DNA from: CAJFUR01 sp904420575
Lineage (GTDB): Bacteria > Actinomycetota > Coriobacteriia > Coriobacteriales > Eggerthellaceae
Assembly (NCBI GenBank): GCA_965119745.1
Contig: OZ221973.1
Location: 2,108,001-2,172,000 of the forward strand
Length of the DNA stretch: 64,000 nt
Direction of reading: 5' to 3'
The first letter of the stretch is position 1. The number at the start of each line of letters is the position of its first letter. Below the pieces are notes generated by a model. The model saw only the letters and a program-made list of their open reading frames with translations, was not told the DNA's origin and made no database searches. Both the position numbers and the translations under genes were made by a program. Below are positions 34,719-42,103 of the stretch, in pieces.

Positions 34719-37019
34719 ATGCAAGAACACAACCTGGAACTGTTCGCAAGCTGCCTGGCGGGGCTCGAGCGGCCTTTGGCCGACGAGCTCAAACGGCTCG
34801 GCGTCAAGCGCGTGCGCCCTCTCGGCGGGGGCGTCGCGTTCTTCTGCGGCGCCGCGGAGGCGTTGCGCGCGTGCCTGTGGTCGCGGCTGGCCTCGCGCGT
34901 GATGCTGGTGGTGGGCCGCGTGGACGCGCGCGATGCGGAAGCGCTGTACGCGGGCGTGCGTGCATTGCCGTGGGAGGACGTCGTCGCTGCGGGCGCGAGC
35001 CTGGCCGTGCGCGCGCACGGAACGAACGACGAGCTGCGCAACACGAAGTTCACCGCGCTCAAGGTGAAGGACGCCTTGTGCGACCGCCTGCGCGCGGAGC
35101 GCGGCGAGCGCCCCGATGTGGACGCACAGAGCCCCGACGCGCTCGTCGACGTGCGCGTGAACGATGCGCGCGCCACCGTGTCGTTGGACCTGGCGGGAGA
35201 AACGCTGCATCGGCGCACCTACCTGCCGCCCGATGCGGGGGAGGACGCCGCGCTTTCGTGCGGGCTGGCGGCCGGGCTCCTGGCGCTGGCTGGTTGGGGC
35301 GGGGCCGCGGCTGCCGGCGGCGGGCTGGTCGACCCGGCATGCGGGGACGGCGTGCTGGTATGCGAGGCGGCAAGCGCTGCTTGCGATCTGGCACCCGGCC
35401 TCGCGCGCGAGCGCTGGGGGTTCTTCGGCTGGGCACGGCACGACGAGGACGCATGGGGCGCCCTGCTCGACGAGGCGGACGACCGCTTCGAGCGGGGGCT
35501 CGCCGCGCTGGCGGGGACGCAGGCGGCCGATGCGCCGGCGAGCGCGGCTCCCGACCTCGCCCGGGTGCGCATCGCGGGGACGGCCACCTCCTCGCCGGCC
35601 GTCGCCCGCGCGCGCGAATGCGTCAAGCGGGCAGGCCTGCGCCAGGTTGCGAGCATCGAGGCCGCCGGCGCGGAGGACGTGCCAGCCGTGGCGCGGCGGG
35701 TGGCTGCGGTCGCGCCCGCAGGCGCCGAGCCGCCCCTCGTGGTGGCGAGCGTGCTGCGTGCCGATCACGCCTCGGGCGACGCCGCGTCCGTGGCCGACGC
35801 GTCGGCCTTCGCCGCGGCGTGCCTGGCCGCCCCTGCAGGCTCCCGCTTCGCCGTGGCGGGCGACGACGACGGCGTGGCAGCGGCGCGTTTCGCGGCCGAG
35901 CCCCGGGTGTCCGAAACGCTCGGCCGCGGCCGCATAGCCGTGCAGGCCGCCGTGTTCGACGAGCCCCCGCAGGCCGCCCACGCCGTCAGGGTGCCGGACC
36001 CGGCGGGCGGCTCCGAGCACGTGCTGCACGTGTTGGAGCCCACGTCCGACCAGTTCGCGGCCCGGCTGCGCAAGAACGCCAAGGAGCGCCGCAAGTGGGC
36101 GCGCCGCGAAGGCGTCTTCTGCTATCGCGTGTACGACGCCGACCTGCCCGACTACAACGTGGCCATCGACGTGTACGAAGGCGCGGGCGACGCGCAGGGC
36201 GTCACGTTCCTGCACGTGGCCGAATACCAGGCGCCGTCCTCGGTGGACGCGGGGCGGGCGCAGCGCAGGTTCGAGGACGTGCTCGCGCTTGCGCCTGTGG
36301 TGCTGGGCGTGCGTCCCGACCACGTGTTCTCGAAGGTGCGCCGGCGCGAGAGGGGTGGCGGACAGTACCGCGACGCCGGCCGGCGCCCGTACGTGACGTG
36401 GACGGCCGAGGACGGCTACCGGTTCGAGGTGGACCTGTCGGGCTACCTGGACACGGGGCTGTTCCTGGACCACCGCCTGACGCGCGAGATGGTGGGGGAG
36501 CGCTCGCGCGGTGTGCGGTTCCTGAACCTGTTCGCCTACACGGGCAGCGCCACGGTGCATGCGGCCGGCGGCGGCGCGGTGGAGACCACCACGGTGGACC
36601 TCTCGCAGACCTATCTGGACTGGGCGCGCCGCAACATGGAGCTGAACGGCTTCACAGGCCCGGAGCATTCCTTCGTGCGTGCCGACGCCATGGCGTTCGT
36701 CACCGAGACGCGCCGCCGCCCGCTGCGCTACGACCTGGCGTTCGTGGACCCGCCCACGTTCTCGAACTCGAAGGCCATGGGAAAGCGCACGTGGGACGTG
36801 CAGCGCGACCATGCCGAACTGCTCATCGGCGTCTCGCGTCTTCTGACGGAAGGCGGCGTGGCCGTGTTCTCGTGCAATCTGCGCAGCTTCAAGCCCGACG
36901 TGGAGACGCTTGCGAAGTACGGTGTCGCACTGGAGGACGTGACGGAGGCCACGATCCCGCACGACTTCGAGCGGAATCCCCGGATCCACCGATGCTATCT
37001 GGCGCGACGCGCGCAGTAG
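34719..37019 (+). CDS. rlmL: RlmKL-type 23S rRNA methyltransferase with degenerate RlmL half
   Basis: A 766-aa protein with the RlmKL layout. The THUMP-containing N-terminal part (1-170) is followed by a first Rossmann methyltransferase (about 185-400) and a second one (about 430-766). The second (RlmK, m7G2069 in E. coli) is intact: FLNLFAYTGSATVHAA and FVDPPTFSNSKAMG. The first (RlmL, m2G2445) is altered: motif I reads DPACGDGVLVCEAA, and the catalytic NPPY motif is missing, replaced by LVVASVLRADHAS. The N-terminal half may bind RNA without catalysis. The ATG at 34719 has only a weak ribosome site, CGATAGGATA, nearby. Confidence 0.88.
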   Translation: MQEHNLELFASCLAGLERPLADELKRLGVKRVRPLGGGVAFFCGAAEALRACLWSRLASRVMLVVGRVDARDAEALYAGVRALPWEDVVAAGASLAVRAHGTNDELRNTKFTALKVKDALCDRLRAERGERPDVDAQSPDALVDVRVNDARATVSLDLAGETLHRRTYLPPDAGEDAALSCGLAAGLLALAGWGGAAAAGGGLVDPACGDGVLVCEAASAACDLAPGLARERWGFFGWARHDEDAWGALLDEADDRFERGLAALAGTQAADAPASAAPDLARVRIAGTATSSPAVARARECVKRAGLRQVASIEAAGAEDVPAVARRVAAVAPAGAEPPLVVASVLRADHASGDAASVADASAFAAACLAAPAGSRFAVAGDDDGVAAARFAAEPRVSETLGRGRIAVQAAVFDEPPQAAHAVRVPDPAGGSEHVLHVLEPTSDQFAARLRKNAKERRKWARREGVFCYRVYDADLPDYNVAIDVYEGAGDAQGVTFLHVAEYQAPSSVDAGRAQRRFEDVLALAPVVLGVRPDHVFSKVRRRERGGGQYRDAGRRPYVTWTAEDGYRFEVDLSGYLDTGLFLDHRLTREMVGERSRGVRFLNLFAYTGSATVHAAGGGAVETTTVDLSQTYLDWARRNMELNGFTGPEHSFVRADAMAFVTETRRRPLRYDLAFVDPPTFSNSKAMGKRTWDVQRDHAELLIGVSRLLTEGGVAVFSCNLRSFKPDVETLAKYGVALEDVTEATIPHDFERNPRIHRCYLARRAQ

Positions 37020-37132
37020 ACGGTCTTTCAGGCGCCCGCCGCCGTCGAGCGCCCAACCTTCCCATCCCCTCGCGCCGTCTGCGGGAGGCGCCGTAGACGG
37101 GTGGTCTCAGGCGCCATGCGGGTCCCGTAGCG

Positions 37133-37202
37133 CCGTCGCCGCGACGGGACGGCTCGCCTGCCGTAGGGGGCGTGCAGGCGAGCCGCCTCGTCGCGGCGAC
37201 GG
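37133..37202. terminator. Long inverted repeat between convergent genes
   Basis: 29-base arms (37133-37161 and 37174-37202) pair perfectly except for a 3x3 internal mismatch, around a 12-base loop. It lies between the end of rlmL and the end of the convergent XRE gene. There is no T-tract, so it may be a bidirectional transcription barrier or an intergenic palindromic element. Confidence 0.6.
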
Positions 37203-37210
37203 ACGGCCGT

Positions 37211-37465
37211 TCAGCGTCCTTCCGGAAAAGACGACAGCTCGTCCAGGTCGGCCTCGTCCAGAATGCGCGTCATCTTGGTACCGAGCCCGCAGGCTATCCG
37301 GTACAGCAGCTCGACGGTGGGATTCGCCACGCCGTGCTCTATCTTGATCAGGTACTGGCGGCTGATGCCCGTCATGAGCCCTAGCTTTTCCTGCGACAGC
37401 CCTTGTTCCTTGCGCAGCCGGCCGATGGTTTCCCCCAGCTGCGCTCTCAACGATGTTTCTTCCAT
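37211..37465 (-). CDS. Small XRE-family regulator, copy 1
   Basis: An 84-aa Cro/CI-type DNA-binding protein. The helix-turn-helix covers about residues 12-66: IGRLRKEQGLSQEKLGLMTG, then SRQYLIKIEHGVANPTVELL. No effector domain follows, so it is a bare repressor-like HTH. It is closely similar to the neighbouring copy at 37611-37892 (shared RLR, LSQE, LMxGISRQ and the ILxEAxLD tail), so the two arose by tandem duplication. The upstream region is AT-rich. No toxin gene is adjacent, so an antitoxin role is not supported. Confidence 0.85.
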   Translation of the reverse strand: MEETSLRAQLGETIGRLRKEQGLSQEKLGLMTGISRQYLIKIEHGVANPTVELLYRIACGLGTKMTRILDEADLDELSSFPEGR

Positions 37466-37610
37466 GGCCCAAGGCTAATGGCATTCCTTCGGGGAGGTGT
37501 GAATTAAAGTTGACATTTGCCTGAAATTCATGACTTCATCAGTTACATATAGGACTTACTTCCTTGTCACGCCGCCTTTCAGGGTCGTGCTACCGTGGGG
37601 CCAGACGCCC

Positions 37611-37892
37611 TCAGGCATGTGTGCGGCGCCCTTCGCACGTGCCTGACAGCTCCTCGCGTCCTTGGGCGTCCAGATTCGCTTCTGCCAGAATGAAGCCTCC
37701 GCCCACGCCCAGGCCTTCGGCTATCTTGAGCAGCACCACGACGGAGACGTTCGCCTTTCCGCTTTCGACGTTGCTCAGATGCTGCCTGCTGATGCCGACC
37801 ATGAGCGCCAGCCTTTCCTGAGACAGGCGCTCCTTTTCGCGCAACCGCCTGATGGCTTGGCCCATTTGAACTTTTATCGCATTGTTTTCCAT
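37611..37892 (-). CDS. Small XRE-family regulator, copy 2
   Basis: A 93-aa HTH protein, paralogous to the gene just downstream. The HTH spans about 12-66 (AIRRLREKERLSQERLALMVG, read in segments, then ISRQHLSNVESGKANVSVVVLL). The C-terminus diverges and ends with basic residues. The ATG at 37892 has no Shine-Dalgarno; the bases before it (TACCTCCC) are the complement of one. It may be leaderless or poorly translated, or start elsewhere. A possible promoter upstream is TTGTAA, 18 bp, TATAGG on the minus strand. Confidence 0.8.
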   Translation of the reverse strand: MENNAIKVQMGQAIRRLREKERLSQERLALMVGISRQHLSNVESGKANVSVVVLLKIAEGLGVGGGFILAEANLDAQGREELSGTCEGRRTHA

Positions 37893-38245
37893 GGGAGGTA
37901 AGACTAGCCAAGTCGCCTATAGGCTACGTCAATCATACATTACAAACTGAAGAGAAAACTTATGGAAAGGGTCATCAATTGCGCTGCGTGGCTGGTGGGC
38001 GCATCGGCATGCAGAGCCGGCGGGCAGAAAAGCGGCGGCCGCCGAACGGAAAGGCGGAAAGAATGGTGGCGGGGGCCGGGGCATAAAGGAGGCGGGGAAG
38101 GGAAAGCGGATGCTGCGAAGACAGAGGCGGCGAACGCGGAAGCGCAGCGGCAAGGCGAAGAAAGCGGGTCGACGAGGCCTGAGGCAGGAAGGGGGAACGG
38201 CGAAGGCGGGGGTGTGGAAGGGGCAGGACACCCCTGAAACGAAAT
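37893..38245. other. Intergenic region, purine-rich on plus strand
   Basis: About 350 bases between the XRE gene and the tRNA block. The first 70 are AT-rich and should hold the XRE promoter. From about 38000 to 38230 the plus strand is strongly biased to G and A. Open frames here are low complexity, and I do not support a gene. Confidence 0.5.
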
Positions 38246-38275
38246 CAGGCCGGGCGCCTAGGGACGTCCGGCCTG
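38246..38275 (-). terminator. Terminator after tRNA-Ile
   Basis: Perfect 8-bp stem CAGGCCGG/CCGGCCTG with a 14-base loop, followed on the minus strand by ATTTC. Weak T-tract. Confidence 0.55.
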
Positions 38276-38282
38276 GGATTCA

Positions 38283-38357
38283 TGGTGGGCCCTGCAGGAC
38301 TCGAACCTGCAACCAAGGGATTATGAGTCCCCTGCTCCGCCATTGAGCTAAGGGCCC
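38283..38357 (-). tRNA. tRNA-Ile(CAU), lysidine type
   Basis: 75 nt including an encoded CCA. Acceptor GGGCCCT pairs with AGGGCCC, the T-arm has GGTTCGAGTCC, and the anticodon loop CTCATAA gives CAU. CAU alone could mean Met, but the body (GGGCCCTTAGCTC start) matches the tRNA-Ile2 pattern, in which TilS changes C34 to lysidine to read AUA. It lies 26 bases downstream of the terminator-like hairpin following tRNA-Asn. Confidence 0.88.
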
Positions 38358-38378
38358 CTGCGAAAGCGTCTCGTTACG

Positions 38379-38409
38379 AAAAACCCGAACCTCCGAGGAA
38401 GGTCCGGGT
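38379..38409 (-). terminator. Intrinsic terminator between tRNA-Asn and tRNA-Ile
   Basis: On the minus strand a stem of ten pairs with one G-T/mismatch (ACCCGGACCT with AGGTTCGGGT) around a 7-base loop is followed by TTTTT. It lies inside what would otherwise be one tRNA operon, so it may attenuate tRNA-Ile. Confidence 0.7.
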
Positions 38410-38419
38410 CGGTTTCTTC

Positions 38420-38494
38420 TGGCTCCCCGGGTAGGATTCGAACCTACAACCCTCCGGTTAACAGCCGGATGCTCTGCCGTTGAGCTACCGAGGA
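38420..38494 (-). tRNA. tRNA-Asn(GUU)
   Basis: 75 nt with encoded CCA. Acceptor TCCTCGG pairs with CCGGGGA (one G-U), the D-arm contains AGCTCAACGGCAGAGC, the anticodon loop CTGTTAA gives GUU, and the T-arm has GGTTCGAATCC. Confidence 0.95.
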
Positions 38495-38525
38495 ATTCAG
38501 CCTACGCTTGAGTGCGCAAGTGAGT

Positions 38526-38553
38526 ATTATACCGGAACCCCGTCTTTTGACAA
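38526..38553 (-). promoter_or_regulatory. Promoter of tRNA-Asn
   Basis: Minus-strand TTGTCA (38553-38548), 16-bp spacer, TATAAT (38531-38526). It is a near-consensus housekeeping promoter about 25 bases from the tRNA 5' end. Confidence 0.75.
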
Positions 38554-38793
38554 TACCGAAATTGCATCCTTCTTGCGGCATCGGCAGGGCCGAATCCGAC
38601 TGCCGCCATCTCCGGGTCTGCTCTCCCCGTCGCCGGCAAAAGGGAGGGCAAGGCCTTTCCCTTCGTACCTGCGATGCGTTACTTCCGGAGGGTGCGGTCG
38701 GGCGCCGCATTATGGACGAATGGCGCATTTTCCGATTTCCTTGCAACGATGCGGCGGCAGGTTGCGAATATACCTTGCAGAGGAGGTGAGGCG

Positions 38794-39330
38794 GTGGAGC
38801 AGGAATCGAAGTGGATCCGTGCCATCCAGAAGCATGGGTCCCGGTCGGCGGCCGACAGGTTGGTCCGGTCGTACTACGACGAGATCTACGTGTTCGTCTA
38901 CCGGCAGACGGGCTGCAAGGAGGACGCGCTCGACCTGACGCAGGGCATCTTCATGGCGGCGCTGCGCTCGCTTCCCTCCTATGACCGGCGCAAGGCGTCC
39001 TTCCGCACGTGGCTGTACCGCATCGCCGCAAACAAGGTCGTCGACGCGCGCCGCCGAGCGCGAGCGCGCATGGCGCCGCTGGAGGACGTGGACGTGCCTG
39101 CTCCGGAAGACTTTTCGGCGCAGGTGCGCAGCAAGATGCTGTTGGAGCAGATAGAAGCCTACGTTTCCACCCTCGATCCCCAGGTGCAGGCCGTGTTCCG
39201 GCTGCATCTGTACGGCGAGAAGCCCTTTCCGGAAATAGCCGAGATACTGGGGCAGACGGAATCGGCCGTGAAGTTCCAGTACTACCGCTTGAGGGATCGC
39301 CTGAGAAAGGAGTTCGGTCCGTATGAGTGA
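38794..39330 (+). CDS. ECF-type RNA polymerase sigma factor
   Basis: A 178-aa sigma-70 family protein with only regions 2 and 4. Region 2 runs from ADRLVRSYYDEIYVFVYRQTG to YDRRKASFRTWLYRIAANKVVD, and region 4 includes LDPQVQAVFRLHLYGEKPFPEIAEILGQ with a C-terminal helix. I chose the GTG at 38794 because AGGAGGTGA lies seven bases upstream. Its stop overlaps the next gene's ATG by eight bases. It heads an operon with a membrane protein and an ABC exporter. The membrane protein is the natural candidate for its anti-sigma factor, so the exporter is probably induced by an envelope or antimicrobial signal. Confidence 0.9.
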   Translation: MEQESKWIRAIQKHGSRSAADRLVRSYYDEIYVFVYRQTGCKEDALDLTQGIFMAALRSLPSYDRRKASFRTWLYRIAANKVVDARRRARARMAPLEDVDVPAPEDFSAQVRSKMLLEQIEAYVSTLDPQVQAVFRLHLYGEKPFPEIAEILGQTESAVKFQYYRLRDRLRKEFGPYE

Positions 39331-40102
39331 CCAAACCGACCCGCTCTTCCTCGCCATCGAAGGCACGCGCCCTTCGTTGCCGACGGATGCGGAGCGCGAG
39401 CGCTCCATCGCCGCCGTCCTCGACGCCGCGCTGCCGCAGCGCGCTCGAAGGGGGTGGCTCGGATGGCCCTTGCGCGAGTTCCCCCCGTCTCTGCTGTTCT
39501 TCGGTGTGGAGGACTGCCTGTTCTTGGCGATGCTGTTCGCCGGCTTGTGTTTGGCACCGGCCGCCTTGGCTGCGGTGCAGAACACGCTGCTGCCGGCGCT
39601 TCTGTTCCTCGTCTCTCCAGCGCTCTACCTGGCGTTGCACCTCCTGACCACGTGGAAGGAATCCATGAGCGGCATGCTGGAATGGAAGCGAACCTGCCGC
39701 GTGCCGTTGCAGAAGGTCACGGCGCTGCGGATGTTCGTGTTCGGCGGCGCATCGGTGGTGGCGTGCGTGGCGATGTCTGCCGTGCTGTGGCAGCTTTCCA
39801 ATCGGGCGTTGCCGTTCGCTTGGATGCTGGGCGTGTCCTTCTCCAGCCTGTTCCTCTATGCGGCGCTTTCCCTGGCAGTCCAGCGTGCGCGGCGCCGCTG
39901 GGCGCTCTTTGCCGTACCGACTGTCTGGGTGGTTCTTGGCGCCGTGCTGCTGCGCTGGGAGGGTGCGGCGACGTTCCTGCTGCAGGTTCCCACCTACGTG
40001 TTCTTGCTGGTGGCGTTCTGTGCCCTGCTGCTCTTCTTGGGCGAGGTCAGGCGCTTGGCAACATCCCGTCCCGTCGAAGGAGGCTTCCATGCTGTCCGTT
40101 GA
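39323..40102 (+). CDS. Multi-pass membrane protein, putative anti-sigma partner
   Basis: A 259-aa protein with a ~50-residue cytoplasmic N-terminus and six predicted helices. No classical zinc-binding anti-sigma (HxxxCxxC) motif is visible in the N-terminus. Its position, overlapping the ECF sigma gene by eight bases and the ABC ATPase gene by 14, suggests a sensor that holds the sigma factor, or an extra transporter subunit. The family is not recognised. Confidence 0.65.
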   Translation: MSDQTDPLFLAIEGTRPSLPTDAERERSIAAVLDAALPQRARRGWLGWPLREFPPSLLFFGVEDCLFLAMLFAGLCLAPAALAAVQNTLLPALLFLVSPALYLALHLLTTWKESMSGMLEWKRTCRVPLQKVTALRMFVFGGASVVACVAMSAVLWQLSNRALPFAWMLGVSFSSLFLYAALSLAVQRARRRWALFAVPTVWVVLGAVLLRWEGAATFLLQVPTYVFLLVAFCALLLFLGEVRRLATSRPVEGGFHAVR

Positions 40103-40952
40103 GCACGTGACCAAGCGATTCGGCACGTTCACCGCCCTTGAAGACGTGTCGCTCACGTTCGAGCCGGGCGTGTACGGCCTGGTGGCGCCCAATGGCGCCG
40201 GCAAGACCACGCTCATCAAGATGCTCGCCACGCTGTTGTTTCCCACCGAGGGCCAGATCCTCTGGGACGGGGAGGACATCGTGTCGCTCGGCGAGTCGTA
40301 CCGGGCGCGCCTGGGCTACCTGCCGCAGGAGTTCGGCTACTATCCCGCCTACACGCCGCGCCAGTTCCTGCGCTACGTGGCCGCCTTGCAGCGCATCCCG
40401 CGCACCGTGGCCGATCCGCGCATCGACGAGCTGCTGGAAACGGTGGGAATCGCCGAGGTGGCGGACAAGAAGATGCGCCAGTTCTCGGGCGGCATGCTGC
40501 AGCGGGTGGGCATCGCGCAGGCCATGGTGAACGACCCGGAACTGCTGATACTGGACGAGCCGACCTCGGGGCTGGATCCGCGCGAGCGCGTGCGCTTCCG
40601 CAACCTTGTCCACGCGCTGGCGGCCGACCGCATCGTCATCCTGTCCACGCACATCGTGTCCGACGTAGAAACCATCGCCGGGCAGATCGTCATGTTCCGC
40701 GACCATCGGTTGCACTGCTGCGACAGCGCCTCCAACATCTGCGCGCAGCTGCAAGACCGGGTGTTCGAGGTTCCAGCGAACATGGCCCTGGCACCCGGCC
40801 AGCTTCTGCTGAGCGAGCGGGAAGGGGAGCAAGGCCCTGTGCTGCGCATCGCGAGCGACGAGCCGCCCGCCCAGGGCACGCCGGTGGCGGCCTGCCTGGA
40901 AGACGCGTTCCTCTACATCTACCGGGATGTAGAGGAAGGGGAACGGCCATGA
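40089..40952 (+). CDS. ABC transporter ATP-binding protein
   Basis: A 287-aa ATPase of the exporter type. Walker A is APNGAGKTT (about 33-41), the Q-loop is LGYLPQEFGYYP, the signature is FSGGMLQRVGIAQA, and Walker B is LLILDEPTSGLDP, followed by the H-loop STHIVSD. A ~75-residue C-terminal extension is typical of ATPases from bacitracin-, lantibiotic- or Na+-export systems. The ATG at 40089 follows GAAGGAGG, and its stop overlaps the permease ATG. It works with the two following permeases. Confidence 0.92.
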   Translation: MLSVEHVTKRFGTFTALEDVSLTFEPGVYGLVAPNGAGKTTLIKMLATLLFPTEGQILWDGEDIVSLGESYRARLGYLPQEFGYYPAYTPRQFLRYVAALQRIPRTVADPRIDELLETVGIAEVADKKMRQFSGGMLQRVGIAQAMVNDPELLILDEPTSGLDPRERVRFRNLVHALAADRIVILSTHIVSDVETIAGQIVMFRDHRLHCCDSASNICAQLQDRVFEVPANMALAPGQLLLSEREGEQGPVLRIASDEPPAQGTPVAACLEDAFLYIYRDVEEGERP

Positions 40953-42103
40953 GGCTGGTGGCGTGCGAGTGGCGAAAGCTTTTGGGGGTGCGCACGCTGT
41001 GGGCGTTCGTGGCGCTGTGCTTGGCCTACAATGCCCTGATCATTGGCGCGAACGGTTTCGGCTGCAGTTTCTTCAACGACGCGAGCGCCGCTGCCGGCGT
41101 CTTGGGACAGCGCGTGGACCAGGCGTTCCTGGATGGCTTGGAGGCGTTTCCGCCCACCGAGAACCGCGACGTGCTGCTGGAAGCCGCTCGCAGCATGCAT
41201 AACATCTACGCCTCCTACGACACCTCGGAGATGGCCGCCTACTACGGAACGCAGGTGGCGGCAGACCCGCTGGCCGCTTCTTTGATCGAATGGAAGTACG
41301 GGTTGCTGCAGCCGCAGGTGGACCATCTGGCGAGCACCGGCGCGGCCATGGACGTGTACGCAGGCCCTGCAACGCATGACAGCCACTGGTTCCTGTTCGG
41401 CGCGCTGCTGGAAACGGTGGTGGGCGAGGCGGCGCTTCTGGGCATGATAGCCATGCTGAGCCTGCTGGGGCACGAGTCGCAGCATCGGACCGACCAGATG
41501 GCGTACGCCACCCGTATGGGGCGCCGCCTCGTCGGGCGGAAGGTGGTGGCCGGCCTGATGGCTGCGGTGGTGCTGTACCTGCTGCTGGCGGCGGCGACGC
41601 TGGGGCTGTACTTCTCTCTGTGGAACTACGGCGGCGTGTGGGATGCCAGCGTGTCCAGCCAGTTCAACTACGTGGTGGAGGGCCTGTACCAAAAGCCGTT
41701 CCTCGCGTGGGTCGACTTTTCGGTGGCGGGATACCTGGTAGCCGTGGTGGCTTTAGGCACGGTGCTCGTCACGGTATGCGCTTTGATCGCGGCCGTGTGC
41801 GGCGTGTTGGTGCGCAACGTCTACGCCGCTGCGCTCGTGCTGGCAGTGGTGCTGCTGGCAGCGCTGGTGGCGCGTTCGGTAGCAGCGGGGGCGGGGATGT
41901 GGGCGGCGTGCTTCGCGCTTTGCTTGTCGCCAACGTGCCTTTGGGTGAGCCTGCCCGTGTGGTTCACGGAGATGGGGCTTTCCGCCGTGCTGCCGTTTCA
42001 AGAGACCATCGCCTCTGTGCTGAACCTGGTGCTGTTCGGTGCGGCAACGGGGCTTGCGCTTCGGCGCTTCGGAAGGAAGGACGTCGTGCCATGGAACTTC
42101 TAG
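40949..42103 (+). CDS. ABC transporter permease, subunit 1
   Basis: A 384-aa membrane protein. One N-terminal helix (about 12-30) is followed by a ~120-residue extracytoplasmic loop, then five helices, and a basic C-terminus. This is the ABC-2 / bacteriocin-exporter permease layout. The ATG overlaps the ATPase stop (ATGA). No substrate can be deduced. The large outside loop suggests it handles or senses something at the cell surface. The second permease shares the same architecture, so the two probably form a heterodimer. Confidence 0.8.
   Translation: MRLVACEWRKLLGVRTLWAFVALCLAYNALIIGANGFGCSFFNDASAAAGVLGQRVDQAFLDGLEAFPPTENRDVLLEAARSMHNIYASYDTSEMAAYYGTQVAADPLAASLIEWKYGLLQPQVDHLASTGAAMDVYAGPATHDSHWFLFGALLETVVGEAALLGMIAMLSLLGHESQHRTDQMAYATRMGRRLVGRKVVAGLMAAVVLYLLLAAATLGLYFSLWNYGGVWDASVSSQFNYVVEGLYQKPFLAWVDFSVAGYLVAVVALGTVLVTVCALIAAVCGVLVRNVYAAALVLAVVLLAALVARSVAAGAGMWAACFALCLSPTCLWVSLPVWFTEMGLSAVLPFQETIASVLNLVLFGAATGLALRRFGRKDVVPWNF

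Noticed and set aside
37962..38237. 91-aa basic protein in the purine-rich gap
   Set aside because: It is low complexity (Gly, Glu, Lys, Arg) without a ribosome site or any family feature.
38283..38357. Elongator tRNA-Met(CAU)
   Set aside because: The acceptor and D-arm sequence fits the tRNA-Ile2 pattern better. Only TilS-type identity elements examined by a covariance tool would settle it.
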